DNA of 64,000 nt from Streptomyces sp. NBC_01471 (GTDB taxonomy: Bacteria; Actinomycetota; Actinomycetes; Streptomycetales; Streptomycetaceae): NCBI RefSeq assembly GCF_041438865.1, contig NZ_CP109450.1, forward strand, positions 3,830,501-3,894,500. The letters run 5' to 3'. Made by a program: the position numbers and the translations under genes. Below, one piece after another: positions 34,181-42,887 of the stretch. Under the pieces are notes generated by a model. It had not been told where the DNA came from and did not search any database. It saw only the letters and a program-made list of their open reading frames with translations. Each line of letters opens with the position of its first letter. Positions within the stretch are counted from its first letter, which is position 1.

Positions 34181-34343
34181 CGACCATGGCCAGGGACGCA
34201 CAGGACCTGCCCGGTACCGGTCCGATATCAGCTGATGGTCACGGGCCGATCATCCATCCGTGGCCGGTAGCGTATCCGCGAACAGCACACCGCCGGACCA
34301 CCCCAGGGTGCGGTCGGGACATACGGAGAGGGCTGGATTAGCT

Positions 34344-36368
34344 ATGGAAGAGCCGCGTCGCCTCGGCGGCCGGTACGAGCTGGGCTCGGTGCTCGGCCGT
34401 GGTGGCATGGCCGAGGTCTACCTCGCGCATGACACCCGGCTCGGCCGCACCGTCGCCGTGAAGACGCTGCGGGCGGACCTCGCCCGCGACCCGTCCTTCC
34501 AGGCCCGGTTCCGCCGTGAGGCCCAGTCGGCCGCCTCGCTCAACCACCCCGCGATCGTCGCTGTCTACGACACCGGCGAGGACTATGTGGACAACATCTC
34601 CATCCCGTACATCGTGATGGAGTACGTCGACGGGTCCACCCTCAGGGAGCTCCTGCACTCCGGCCGCAAGCTGCTGCCCGAGCGCACCCTGGAAATGACC
34701 ATCGGCATCCTGCAGGCGCTGGAGTACTCGCACCGCAACGGCATCGTCCACCGTGACATCAAACCGGCCAACGTCATGCTGACGCGCACCGGCCAGGTGA
34801 AGGTCATGGACTTCGGCATCGCGCGCGCCATGGGCGACTCCGGGATGACCATGACGCAGACGTCCGCGGTGATCGGCACGGCCCAGTACCTCTCCCCCGA
34901 GCAGGCCAAGGGGGAGCAGGTCGACGCCCGCTCGGACCTGTACTCGACGGGCTGCCTGCTCTACGAGCTGCTGACGGTCCGGCCGCCGTTCATCGGTGAC
35001 TCGCCGGTCGCGGTCGCCTATCAGCATGTACGCGAAGAGCCGCAGACCCCCAGCAACTTCGACGCCGAGATCACGCCCGAGATGGACGCCATCGTCCTCA
35101 AGGCCCTGGTCAAGGACCCGGACTACCGCTACCAGTCGGCCGACGAGATGCGCGCCGACATCGAGGCGTGCCTCGACGGCCAGCCGGTCGCCGCGACCGC
35201 GGCGATGGGCGCGGCCGGCTACGGCGGGTACGACGCGGAGCAGCCCACGACCGCCATACGGCAGCAGGACCAGGCCGCAGGACAGACGTCCATGCTGCCC
35301 CCGGTCAACCCGGACGACGGTTACGGCTACGACGACCGCCCCGACCGCCGGCGGGGCCGCCCCCAGAAGAAGTCGAACACGTCGACGATCCTGCTCATCG
35401 TGGCAGGTGTCCTGGTGCTGGTCGGTGCGATCCTCATCGGGAAGTCGCTGTTCAGCAACAAGGGCAGCGACTCGGGCGAGGTCACCGTGCCGCAGCTCGT
35501 CGGCCAGTCCCTGAACCGCGCGAAGGGCTCGGTCGCCAACTCGGGGCTGAAGCTGACCGTCTCCGAGCGGAAGCCCTGCGACAACGCGGCCAAGGGGCAG
35601 GTCTGCAGCCAGGACCCGAAGTTCGGCAGTACCAAGCTCAAGCAGGGCGAGACCGTCTCGGTGGTCGTGTCCACCGGCGCCCCCAAGGTCGAGGTGCCCA
35701 ACGTCAACGGTGAGACCGAGGACGACGCCACCCGGGACCTTGAGGGCAAGGGGTTCAAGGTGAACCCGCAGCAGGTCGAGTCCGACTCGGAAGAGGGCAA
35801 GGTCTTCGACCAGTCCCCGAAGGGCAACACCACGGCCCAGAAGGGCTCCGAAATCACGATCAAGATCGCGAAGTCGACCAAGATCCCGGTTCCGGACGTC
35901 AAGGGCCGCACCTTCGAGGACGCGTCCAAGCAGCTGACCGACGCGGGCTTCCAGGTGTCCCGGGCCGCCGACCAGGAGTCGGACCAGCCGGCCGGCTCGG
36001 TGATCAGCCAGGACCCGGCCGGCGGCGAGGCCGCGAAGGGCGCCACGATCACGCTGACGGTGGCCAAGGCCAAGGCGTCGCCGACGCAGACGGCCATCCC
36101 CGAGATCAGAGCCAAGAAGCTGTCCGAGGCGAAGCAGATCCTCAACCAGGCCGGCTTCACCAACATCCAGATCGCGGGCGGCAGCAGCGGCGACGACAAC
36201 GCGATCGTCACCGGCGCGGACCCCGCGGTCGGCACCCAGGAGGATGACCCGGGCAGCACCACGGTCACGCTCACCACGATGGGCGGCGGCGGCAACGGGA
36301 ACAACGGCGGCGGGAATCACCACGGCGGAAACGACGACGGCGGCGGCATCTTCGACGGCTGGAACTGA
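34344..36368 (+). CDS. pknB: PknB-type Ser/Thr protein kinase with PASTA repeats
   Basis: This is a protein of 674 aa. It has a cytoplasmic kinase domain (~12-275) with GRGGMAEVYLAHD (P-loop), VAVKTLR (Lys), HRDIKPANVM (catalytic loop), DFGIAR and the activation loop TQTSAVIGTAQYLSPEQ, then a span (~346-368) and four PASTA repeats (~378-655) that sense lipid II and muropeptides, ending in a Gly/Asn-rich tail. It controls wall growth, and FhaA, FhaB, PbpA and others are expected targets. The ATG at 34344 gives the usual start before the kinase fold. It lies 163 bp after pbpA, and no pknA gene is present between them. Confidence 0.93.
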   Translation: MEEPRRLGGRYELGSVLGRGGMAEVYLAHDTRLGRTVAVKTLRADLARDPSFQARFRREAQSAASLNHPAIVAVYDTGEDYVDNISIPYIVMEYVDGSTLRELLHSGRKLLPERTLEMTIGILQALEYSHRNGIVHRDIKPANVMLTRTGQVKVMDFGIARAMGDSGMTMTQTSAVIGTAQYLSPEQAKGEQVDARSDLYSTGCLLYELLTVRPPFIGDSPVAVAYQHVREEPQTPSNFDAEITPEMDAIVLKALVKDPDYRYQSADEMRADIEACLDGQPVAATAAMGAAGYGGYDAEQPTTAIRQQDQAAGQTSMLPPVNPDDGYGYDDRPDRRRGRPQKKSNTSTILLIVAGVLVLVGAILIGKSLFSNKGSDSGEVTVPQLVGQSLNRAKGSVANSGLKLTVSERKPCDNAAKGQVCSQDPKFGSTKLKQGETVSVVVSTGAPKVEVPNVNGETEDDATRDLEGKGFKVNPQQVESDSEEGKVFDQSPKGNTTAQKGSEITIKIAKSTKIPVPDVKGRTFEDASKQLTDAGFQVSRAADQESDQPAGSVISQDPAGGEAAKGATITLTVAKAKASPTQTAIPEIRAKKLSEAKQILNQAGFTNIQIAGGSSGDDNAIVTGADPAVGTQEDDPGSTTVTLTTMGGGGNGNNGGGNHHGGNDDGGGIFDGWN

Positions 36369-36413
36369 CCCACGGGTCACCGGCCCTGGCCGCAGAACAC
36401 CGCAGCACCGCGC

Positions 36414-36483
36414 ACGGGCGAAGCCCCGGCCCCCGGCCGGACTCCTGAGGAGTCCGGCCACTGGGGACCGGGGCTTCGCCCGT
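36414..36483. terminator. Large nested hairpin, bidirectional terminator after pknB
   Basis: The outer arms acgggcgaagccccgg (from 36414) and ccggggcttcgcccgt (to 36483) enclose an inner perfect 12-bp arm pair ggccggactcct (36435-36446) and aggagtccggcc (36448-36459). It lies between the convergent pknB and sortase genes. Confidence 0.85.
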
Positions 36484-36513
36484 AGTACAGGCCCGTCGCA
36501 GTACAAGCCCGTA

Positions 36514-37245
36514 TCAGCGCAGTTCGGCCGGCGGGGTGCGCTTGGCGTCGACCTTCTCCGTGCGCTCCAGCTCGCCCCACACGACGTACCGGTACCGGGA
36601 TGTGTAGACCGGGGTACAGGTCGTCAGCGTGATGTAGCGGCCCGGCTTCTTCTTGCCCGACTCCTTGGGCACCGGCTGGAGGACGTGGACGTTGTACTTC
36701 GACGTCTGCCGGAGCTCCTTGAACACCTTGTAGATGTACCAGGTGTCCTTGGTCTCGAAGACGACCGGATCACCGGTCTTGACCTTGTCGATGTTGTGGA
36801 ACTTCGCGCCGTGCCCGTCGCGGTGCGCGGCCAGCGCGAAGTTGCCCGTCTTGTCGGACGGGAGCCCCGCCTTGACCGGCTTCACGTAGTACCCGGCGAC
36901 ACCCTCGTTGAGAATGCCGGTGCTGGTGCCCCGCCTGACCAGCACCTCGCCGTTCTTCATCGACGGCACATGGAGGAATCCGATGCCGTCCTTGGTGTCG
37001 AGGGCGCCGGGGCCGGTGCTGCCGTGCGACCAGTTGTCACGGATCTTGTGTCCCTGCGCCGCCGCGTGCCGGTCGGCCACGACGTTCGTCCACCACAGCG
37101 AGTAGACGACGAAGAGTCCGAGCACCAGCCCCGCTGTGATGAGCAGTTCACCGAAGACGCTGACCGCGGTCGCGATCGGTCCCCGGCCGCCGCGGCGCGC
37201 ACGGGGCGTGGTTGTCTGCTCGTCCTGCTCGGTCGTCGATGCCAC
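36514..37245 (-). CDS. srtE2: Class E sortase (SrtE2-like)
   Basis: This 243-aa sortase has an N-terminal span (~26-50: AVSVFGELLITAGLVLGLFVVYSLWW) and a sortase domain with FALAAHRDGHGAKFHNI (catalytic His), YITLTTCTPVYTSRYRYVVWG (catalytic Cys and Arg). Class E sortases anchor LAxTG proteins such as long chaplins to the peptidoglycan. It lies just downstream of a second class E sortase on the same strand, as SrtE1/SrtE2 do in S. coelicolor; which of the two is E1 or E2 is assumed from that order. Confidence 0.85.
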   Translation of the reverse strand: MASTTEQDEQTTTPRARRGGRGPIATAVSVFGELLITAGLVLGLFVVYSLWWTNVVADRHAAAQGHKIRDNWSHGSTGPGALDTKDGIGFLHVPSMKNGEVLVRRGTSTGILNEGVAGYYVKPVKAGLPSDKTGNFALAAHRDGHGAKFHNIDKVKTGDPVVFETKDTWYIYKVFKELRQTSKYNVHVLQPVPKESGKKKPGRYITLTTCTPVYTSRYRYVVWGELERTEKVDAKRTPPAELR

Positions 37246-37273
37246 CGCACCTGTCCCCTGTAGTCCGTACCGT

Positions 37274-38656
37274 TCAGCCTGCGGTCAGGGCTTCGGGCAT
37301 CCCCTTGCTCCGTGGCCGTTCATCAACCATCTTGCCCCACACGACCATTCGGTACGTACTGGTGAACTCGGGGGTGCACGTCGTCAGCGTGATGTAGCGG
37401 CCCGGCCGGGTGAAGCCGGATCCCACCGGCACCGGCTGGATCACCGATACGTTCGACGGGGACGTCTGAGCCAGGTGACTCGTCACCTCGTAGGTGTAGT
37501 AGTCGTCCTGTGTCTCGACGACGACCTTGTCGCCGTCCTTGAGCTTGTTGATGTAGCGGAACGGCTCGCCGTGGGTGTTGCGGTGGCCCGCCAGCGCGAA
37601 GTTGCCCGTCTTCGCCGACGGCATCGCCGTCTTGAGCTTGCCCTCGCTGTAGTGGCCGACCATCCCGCGGTCGAGCACCTTGGTCTTGCTGACGCCCTCC
37701 GCGATCGGCACGACCACGTCCAGCTTGGGGATGTGGATGATCGCGAAACCCTGTCCGGGCTCGAAGGCACCGGGGTCGTTCTTGTCGCCGCCCTTGGCCC
37801 AGTTGTCCTGGAGGCTGTGGGCCGTGCCGTTGGCCTCCTGGTGGGCGCGTACGTTCGTCCACCAGAGCTGGTACGTGACGAACAGCAGCATCAGCACACC
37901 GAGGCTGATGAAGATCTCACCGATCGCCCGGCTGGCGATGACCGCGGGGCTGTCCTTGAGGGCGCGCGCCGCGAGGCGCGCCTCCATCCGGGTGCGGGGG
38001 ATGGCCGGGATGACCGGTTCGGCGGGCGCGGCGCTCTTCCGGCCCCGGCCCTTGGCGGCCTTGCGGCGCTCGGCGCGTCCGCCGGTCGGCACGGGGGGCT
38101 GGTCCGCGGCCGCGGACCGCGTGGGTGTGGCTCCGGTGACCCGGAGGCCCACGGTCTCGTCGTCCCGCACGACGGGGAAAACGGCCGTGCTCCGCTCATC
38201 CGTCCCCGCGGCCGGACCCGACTTCGGGAACGGTTCCGGCGCAGGCGGCTGTACGGGTGCCGGTACTGAGGCGGGCGTGGGCTCATTGGCTGCGGACGCG
38301 GGCGTGGACGCGGGCGTGTGGGCCGGGGCCGCGGGCGTGGGCGTGGGCGCAGGCGCGGACGGGCGCGCGGGCGTGGCTATCGGCTCGTACACCGCCTCGC
38401 GCCCGTACCAGTCCTGCGGCGGATTCCGCACGGCCGGCTCCGGGGCCATGTTCTCCGCCCGGAACCACGGCGAACCGTGCCTGCCGGTCGGCAGGGGGTC
38501 CGTCAGCGGGTCGTACTCCCGGCCGGGGTGACCGGGACCGGCGGCCCCGTCACGCCGTGCGGCGGGCCCGTCCCCTCCCGCTGATTCCGACGCCCCCGTT
38601 GGTTCCGACGCCCCCGCCGGCCCCGAGCCGTCCTGTTCGGGGCGCAGTGCCGTCAC
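37274..38656 (-). CDS. srtE1: Class E sortase with long Pro/Ala-rich cytoplasmic N-terminus (SrtE1-like)
   Basis: This protein has 460 aa. Residues ~1-215 are disordered and rich in Pro, Ala, Thr and Glu, with (AP)n stretches; a span lies at ~240-262 and the sortase domain follows with FALAGHRNTHGEPFRYI (His), YITLTTCTPEFTSTYRMVVWG (Cys, Arg). It should anchor LAxTG proteins. The GTG start at 38656 overlaps the pabA stop (GTGA); the longer frame upstream merely shadows pabA. The cytoplasmic tail could be a regulatory platform, and the downstream sortase follows by 28 bp. Confidence 0.86.
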   Translation of the reverse strand: MTALRPEQDGSGPAGASEPTGASESAGGDGPAARRDGAAGPGHPGREYDPLTDPLPTGRHGSPWFRAENMAPEPAVRNPPQDWYGREAVYEPIATPARPSAPAPTPTPAAPAHTPASTPASAANEPTPASVPAPVQPPAPEPFPKSGPAAGTDERSTAVFPVVRDDETVGLRVTGATPTRSAAADQPPVPTGGRAERRKAAKGRGRKSAAPAEPVIPAIPRTRMEARLAARALKDSPAVIASRAIGEIFISLGVLMLLFVTYQLWWTNVRAHQEANGTAHSLQDNWAKGGDKNDPGAFEPGQGFAIIHIPKLDVVVPIAEGVSKTKVLDRGMVGHYSEGKLKTAMPSAKTGNFALAGHRNTHGEPFRYINKLKDGDKVVVETQDDYYTYEVTSHLAQTSPSNVSVIQPVPVGSGFTRPGRYITLTTCTPEFTSTYRMVVWGKMVDERPRSKGMPEALTAG

Positions 38657-39291
38657 GCCGCGGCCTTGCCCACCACCGGCGCGAGTCCCGCCGACCGTCC
38701 GACCGCGCCCACGTCGCCGCACTGGACCAGCCAGTTGGCGAGCATCAGGTGGCCGTGCTCGGTGAGTACCGACTCGGGGTGGAACTGCACGCCCTCGACC
38801 GGGAGTTCCCGGTGGCGCAGCCCCATGATGATGCCGTCGGCGGTCCACGCGGTGACGGCCAGCTCGGCCGGTACTGTCCGGGGCTCGGCGGCCAGTGAGT
38901 GGTAGCGCGTCGCGGTGAAGGGCGAAGGCAGACCGGCGAAGACACCGGCCCCCTCGTGCGTCACCGGCGAGGTCTTGCCGTGCAGCAGCTCGGGCGCCCG
39001 GTCCACCACACCGCCGTACGCCACGGCCATCGACTGCATGCCCAGGCAGACTCCGAAGACGGGGACCCCGGTGTCGGCGCAGTGCCGCACCATGTCCACG
39101 CAGACACCCGCGTGTTCGGGCGTTCCGGGTCCGGGGGAGAGCAGCACGCCGTCGAAGCCGTCCTGCGCGTGCGCGAGGGTGACCTCGTCGTTCCGCACGA
39201 CTTCGCACTCGGCGCCCAGCTGGTACAGGTACTGGACCAGGTTGAAGACAAAGCTGTCGTAGTTGTCGACGACGAGGATGCGGGCGCTCAT
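38653..39291 (-). CDS. pabA: Glutamine amidotransferase component PabA/TrpG
   Basis: This 212-aa class I glutamine amidotransferase has VVDNYDSFVFNLVQYLYQLGAE at the start, LLSPGPGTPEHAG, the nucleophile motif FGVCLGMQSMAVA and the catalytic His-Glu in EGVQFHPESVLTEHG. It releases ammonia from glutamine for aminodeoxychorismate or anthranilate synthase. The large subunit is not nearby, so PabA or TrpG cannot be told apart. It starts by an ATGA overlap with the 58-aa membrane protein and ends overlapping the sortase start. Confidence 0.9.
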   Translation of the reverse strand: MSARILVVDNYDSFVFNLVQYLYQLGAECEVVRNDEVTLAHAQDGFDGVLLSPGPGTPEHAGVCVDMVRHCADTGVPVFGVCLGMQSMAVAYGGVVDRAPELLHGKTSPVTHEGAGVFAGLPSPFTATRYHSLAAEPRTVPAELAVTAWTADGIIMGLRHRELPVEGVQFHPESVLTEHGHLMLANWLVQCGDVGAVGRSAGLAPVVGKAAA

Positions 39292-39464
39292 CGCACGGCC
39301 CCCATTCCCTGGTCGACCGTCACGTCGTTGAACGGAAGCAGCGGCTCCGCCCACGGGAAGACGTACTGGAAGAGCAGGTAGACGAGAGCGAGCACGAGCA
39401 CGAGCGAGATGACCGCCCGGAGCCATACGTTGCCCGGCAGATGCCGCCAGATCCAGCCGTACAT
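39288..39464 (-). CDS. Conserved small membrane protein, 58 aa
   Basis: This short frame begins MYGWIWRHLPGNVWLRAV, continues with one hydrophobic span (~14-37, ending LFQYVFPW) and ends with FNDVTVDQGMGAVR. It is probably an inner-membrane protein with its C-terminus outside. Its stop overlaps the pabA ATG (ATGA), so it is read with pabA. Gene status is supported by the tight overlap and by the protein-like composition. The function is unknown. Confidence 0.82.
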   Translation of the reverse strand: MYGWIWRHLPGNVWLRAVISLVLVLALVYLLFQYVFPWAEPLLPFNDVTVDQGMGAVR

Positions 39465-39524
39465 GCTGTCCCTTCCGTTCGTGGTACGGCACCAGAGTAG
39501 AGGGCTGTGGCAGGCGCTTGTGGG

Positions 39525-40247
39525 TCACCCGCGCAAAGCGGCCGGCTTGCCCTGCGTCACGGGCTGCGTGGAGTCGAGATGTCCCCAGGCGATGAGCCGG
39601 TGGCTGCTGCCCCATTCCGGGTCGCACGTGGTGAGTGTCAGATAGCGGCCGGCCCCCTGAAAACCCGACTTCACCGGCACCGGGGCGATGACCCCGGTGT
39701 CGGACGGCACGGTCAGATAGGGCTTCTTGTCGATGCGGTACGTGAACCAGGTCGTCCCGTCCGTGAGCACCACCGCGTCGCCGGGCCGGAGTTTCGGGAA
39801 GTCCTTGAACGGGTCGCCGTACGTACGCCGGTGTCCGGCGACCGCGAAGTTTCCCGTGGCGCCGAGCCGCGCGGTGCCCGCGTAGTGGCCGAGCCCCCGC
39901 TGGAGCGTCCCGACGGCCGTGTTCTGCAGCACAGGCCTGCTCCAGCTCCCGCCGAGGCGCGGGATGTACATCACGGCGAAGGGCTTGCCCGCGTGGTACG
40001 CGACGGGGGCGGGGGGCGCGGCGGGCTTCGGTTTCGACGGCGCCGTGGCACCGGATCCGGGTGCGGGGCCAGGGGTGGCGGCCGCGCTGCGCGCCCACTG
40101 GTGGTGGAGGTCGTCGATCTGGTGGTCGGCCGCGTTGTCCGCTTTGACGCCCGTCCAGAACAGCAGGTACGCGACGAACAGCACGATCAACGCACCGACG
40201 GTGATGCAGAGTTCGCTGAAGCTCCTGACGATCAGTCGCACCGTCAC
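39525..40247 (-). CDS. Class E sortase, third copy
   Basis: This 240-aa protein has an N-terminal span (~10-30: SELCITVGALIVLFVAYLLFW), a short Pro/Ala linker and a class E sortase core with FAVAGHRRTYGDPFKDF (His), YLTLTTCDPEWGSSHRLIAWG (Cys; Arg in SSHRL). The Cys motif is TLTTCDP rather than TLTTCTP, which may indicate a different substrate. The start is GTG at 40247 with gaggcgg upstream. It lies 60 bp upstream of the small membrane protein gene and 20 bp after the DUF881 gene. Confidence 0.84.
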   Translation of the reverse strand: MTVRLIVRSFSELCITVGALIVLFVAYLLFWTGVKADNAADHQIDDLHHQWARSAAATPGPAPGSGATAPSKPKPAAPPAPVAYHAGKPFAVMYIPRLGGSWSRPVLQNTAVGTLQRGLGHYAGTARLGATGNFAVAGHRRTYGDPFKDFPKLRPGDAVVLTDGTTWFTYRIDKKPYLTVPSDTGVIAPVPVKSGFQGAGRYLTLTTCDPEWGSSHRLIAWGHLDSTQPVTQGKPAALRG

Positions 40248-40267
40248 AGCTGTCCGCCTCCCCGGGA

Positions 40268-41035
40268 CTACCCCACAGGTCCTGCGTAATGGAGATCCAC
40301 TGTGCCCGAGTAGCCGGGAAGAGTCACCGCCCGGTAGTCATCGACTTTCCAGCCGAGCCCGTACGCCTTCACGTACTGCAGGTAGTTCTGGATCGCCGGG
40401 GAGGCCGTGAGCGCCTTTTTCAGCTTGCCGGGGTTGCCGACGGCCGTCACCTTGTACGGAGGGGAGTACACGCGGCCCTGAAGGAGCAGGGTGTTGCCGA
40501 CGCAGCGCACCGCGCTGGTGGAGATCAGCCGCTGGTCCATCACCTTGATGCCCTTGGCACCGCCCTGCCACAGGGCGTTCACCACCGCCTGGAGGTCCTG
40601 CTGGTGGATGACCAGGTCGTTGGGCTGCGGTTCGGGGTAGCCGGGGTTGGCGGTGGTGTTCGGCGGGGCGTCGTCGAGCGTGACCGAGACCGCGGCCCCG
40701 CTGAGCTTCTGCGTACCGGCGGACTTCTCCAGGGCGTTGAGGCCGGCGTCCTCCTTCTTCGTGGCGCCTCCGTCACGCTGCGCGAGCGCGTCGACGTCGC
40801 GGCGGACGGCAGCGGTGGAGTCGCCGAGCTCCTTGTTCTTGCCGTTGCGCTCCTGGATGAGGTCCGAGAGTTTCAGCATCGACGCATCGGTGCGGATATC
40901 GGTGCCCTTGGCGGTATTGAAACTGGTCACGAAGATGAGTCCGGCGAGCGCGAAAACCGCGGCGGTGAGGACCCGGACCGGCCGCCAGACGCGATGACGG
41001 GCGGCGCCTGTGGGAGAGTCGTCAGAATTACTCAA
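40268..41035 (-). CDS. DUF881 family membrane-anchored protein
   Basis: This protein of 255 aa has an N-terminal span (~20-42: VLTAAVFALAGLIFVTSFN), a coiled-coil region (SMLKLSDLIQERNGKNKELGDSTAAV region) and the DUF881 domain (VSVTLDDAP ... NDLVIHQQDLQAVVNALW ... KVTAVGNPGKLKKALTASP). The family sits beside crgA in many actinobacteria and may act in division. The TTG at 41035 is chosen because aaggg lies at proper spacing and the residues before are atypical; a GTG at 41056 is the alternative. It is divergent from crgA. Confidence 0.82.
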   Translation of the reverse strand: MSNSDDSPTGAARHRVWRPVRVLTAAVFALAGLIFVTSFNTAKGTDIRTDASMLKLSDLIQERNGKNKELGDSTAAVRRDVDALAQRDGGATKKEDAGLNALEKSAGTQKLSGAAVSVTLDDAPPNTTANPGYPEPQPNDLVIHQQDLQAVVNALWQGGAKGIKVMDQRLISTSAVRCVGNTLLLQGRVYSPPYKVTAVGNPGKLKKALTASPAIQNYLQYVKAYGLGWKVDDYRAVTLPGYSGTVDLHYAGPVG

Positions 41036-41181
41036 CGTACCCTTATCTCCTTCCACACCCCGGAAGCACTACGCTAACGGACGCCCGGGGGAGGCAATGC
41101 GCCCCGTCGCATCCCGCTCCCGGCACTTCCTACACAGTTCCCCCTGCGCGGTCACGCAGCGCATCGACAGGAGAGCCCCTC

Positions 41182-41439
41182 GTGCCGAAGTCACGTATCC
41201 GCAAGAAGGCCGATTTCACGCCGCCGCCCGCGACGAAGCAGGCGACCGCCATAAAACTGACGAACCGCAGCTGGGTGGCGCCGGTGATGCTGGCGTTCTT
41301 CTTGATCGGTCTCGCCTGGATTGTCGTCTTTTACGTAACGGACGGCGATATGCCCATCAAGGCGTTCGGGAACTGGAACATCGTGGTCGGCTTCGGCTTC
41401 ATCGCGGGCGGCTTCGGCGTCTCGACCCAGTGGAAGTAG
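41182..41439 (+). CDS. crgA: Cell division regulator CrgA
   Basis: This 85-aa protein has the two-span CrgA layout: PKSRIRKKADFTPPP basic cytoplasmic start, span ~32-52 (VAPVMLAFFLIGLAWIVVFY), a short loop and span ~62-80. In Streptomyces CrgA delays FtsZ ring assembly and coordinates sporulation septation; in mycobacteria it bridges FtsZ and PBPs. The start is GTG at 41182 with aggag upstream. It is divergent from the DUF881 gene. Confidence 0.94.
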   Translation: MPKSRIRKKADFTPPPATKQATAIKLTNRSWVAPVMLAFFLIGLAWIVVFYVTDGDMPIKAFGNWNIVVGFGFIAGGFGVSTQWK

Positions 41440-41487
41440 CTCGCCCGACTCCCACATGCCCGCGTGACCGTCAAGCCCTGCCCTGAG

Positions 41488-41687
41488 TTATCCACAGCGC
41501 TATCCACAGCCGGGGAAAACTCAGAAGATCTGTGGATAACTTTCGGGCGTTGACGCCGGTGTGACTACTCGGCGCCATACCACAACAGTGGCCCGCCCCT
41601 TGCCCTTCCTGGGGAAACCCAGGTCAGCGGCAAGGGGCGCTGCCGTTCCCCACAGGATGCACAAGATCCGCCACTCGCTGTGGACAA
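41488..41687. promoter_or_regulatory. Cluster of four DnaA boxes between crgA and the rhomboid gene
   Basis: The boxes are ttatccaca (41488-41496), ctatccaca (41500-41508), tgtggataa (41531-41539, opposite strand) and tgtggacaa (41679-41687, opposite strand). They occupy the 389-bp convergent gap 41440-41828. Three of the four are perfect E. coli or Streptomyces boxes. Clustered boxes outside oriC can titrate DnaA, as datA does in E. coli. No gene is seen in the gap. Confidence 0.8.
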
Positions 41688-41828
41688 CTGGACCTGAACA
41701 GGGCTGCGGCGGGCCTGTCGCACGTTCGGCCACAGGCCTGCCAGACGTCTGCCGCAGCTCCCTCGGTGGCTCAGGGGCCGCCCTCCGGGAGGGCCCGCTC
41801 AGGTCAGCACCGGAGGGGGCGAAACCGC

Positions 41829-42722
41829 TCAGGTCAGCATGGCGGTTCTGGCCAGCACCATGCCGATGGTCGCCACGAGCACCAGCGCGCAGGTCCCGAA
41901 CTGCAGCAGCGTCCGCCGCTCGCGTGGGGCGTGCACCATACCGATCGCGATGACGATCCCGGCGACGAAGCCGCCGAGATGCGCCTGCCAGGCGATTCCG
42001 CCGGTGAAGGTGAAAATCACGTTGACCACGAGCAGGCCCAGGAGCGGCCGCATGTCGTAGTTCATGCGCTTCATCAGGACACCAGTGGCACCCAGCAGCC
42101 CGAAGATGGCGCCGGACGCACCGAGCGACGGCTCGGTCGGCGAGGCGATGAGATAGGTGAGCGCGCTGCCGGCCAGTCCGGAGATCAGATACAGCGCGAT
42201 GTAGCGGGCCCGGCCGAGCGCAGCCTCCAGGGGTCCGCCGATCCACCAGAGGCTGAGCATGTTGAACCCGATGTGCGGATAGTTGGCGTGCATGAACATC
42301 GCGGTGAACAGGCGGTACCACTGCCCCTGGGCGACGCCCACCAGTGGCCCGAACGGCGTGGTCTGCGCCTGGCCGACCAGCTCGTAACTGGAGTCGAAAC
42401 TGTTGTTGTTCGCCACCTGCATGATGAACACCAGGACGTTGATCCCGATGAGGATCTTGGTGAGCAGGCGCGGGTCGGCAGTGACCGCACCGCCCGCCAC
42501 GGTCCGCGGCCTGCTCGCCGGAGCCGGGGTGCTCCCCGTACCGGAGCCGCGCACGCACTCCGGGCACTGGAAGCCGACAGAGGCACTGATCATGCACTGC
42601 GGGCAGATCGGCCGCTCACAGCGGACGCAGCTGATGCCCGTCTCCACGCCCGGGTGGCGGTAGCAGTGGGGCAGACCACCCGCCCCGGGCTGCCGCTCCG
42701 GGCCTCCTGGCAACTCTTCCAT
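41829..42722 (-). CDS. Rhomboid family intramembrane serine protease with N-terminal zinc ribbons
   Basis: This 297-aa protein has an N-terminal cysteine-rich region with four CxxC-like pairs (CVRCERPICPQC; CPEC), then a six-span rhomboid domain with GASGAIFGLLGA (catalytic Ser), AHLGGFVAG (catalytic His) and HIGFNMLSLWWIGGPLE. It cleaves membrane proteins within the bilayer; the substrate is unknown. The ATG at 42722 with gagggaa upstream is preferred to the longer frame. Confidence 0.87.
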   Translation of the reverse strand: MEELPGGPERQPGAGGLPHCYRHPGVETGISCVRCERPICPQCMISASVGFQCPECVRGSGTGSTPAPASRPRTVAGGAVTADPRLLTKILIGINVLVFIMQVANNNSFDSSYELVGQAQTTPFGPLVGVAQGQWYRLFTAMFMHANYPHIGFNMLSLWWIGGPLEAALGRARYIALYLISGLAGSALTYLIASPTEPSLGASGAIFGLLGATGVLMKRMNYDMRPLLGLLVVNVIFTFTGGIAWQAHLGGFVAGIVIAIGMVHAPRERRTLLQFGTCALVLVATIGMVLARTAMLT

Positions 42723-42887
42723 CGGGTTCCCTCGTCTCGTACGGGTCGCGTACGCACTGCACCCGCCCCGCTCGTCATACGGACGAACGGGGCGGGTGGT
42801 TCCCGTACCGGACAAGGCAACGGGCTCTCTGCTCCCACCACTCCCGCGCCCGCGGGATCCGGCGGCCGGCACCGGCCGCCGCGCGGT

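Noticed and set aside
34338..36506. 722-codon minus-strand frame across pknB
   Set aside because: It is opposite to a clear kinase with PASTA repeats; composition is shadow-like and it runs through the terminator.
38657..39208. Extension of the second class E sortase over pabA
   Set aside because: It merely reads pabA in another frame; the GTGA overlap at 38653-38656 marks the true start.
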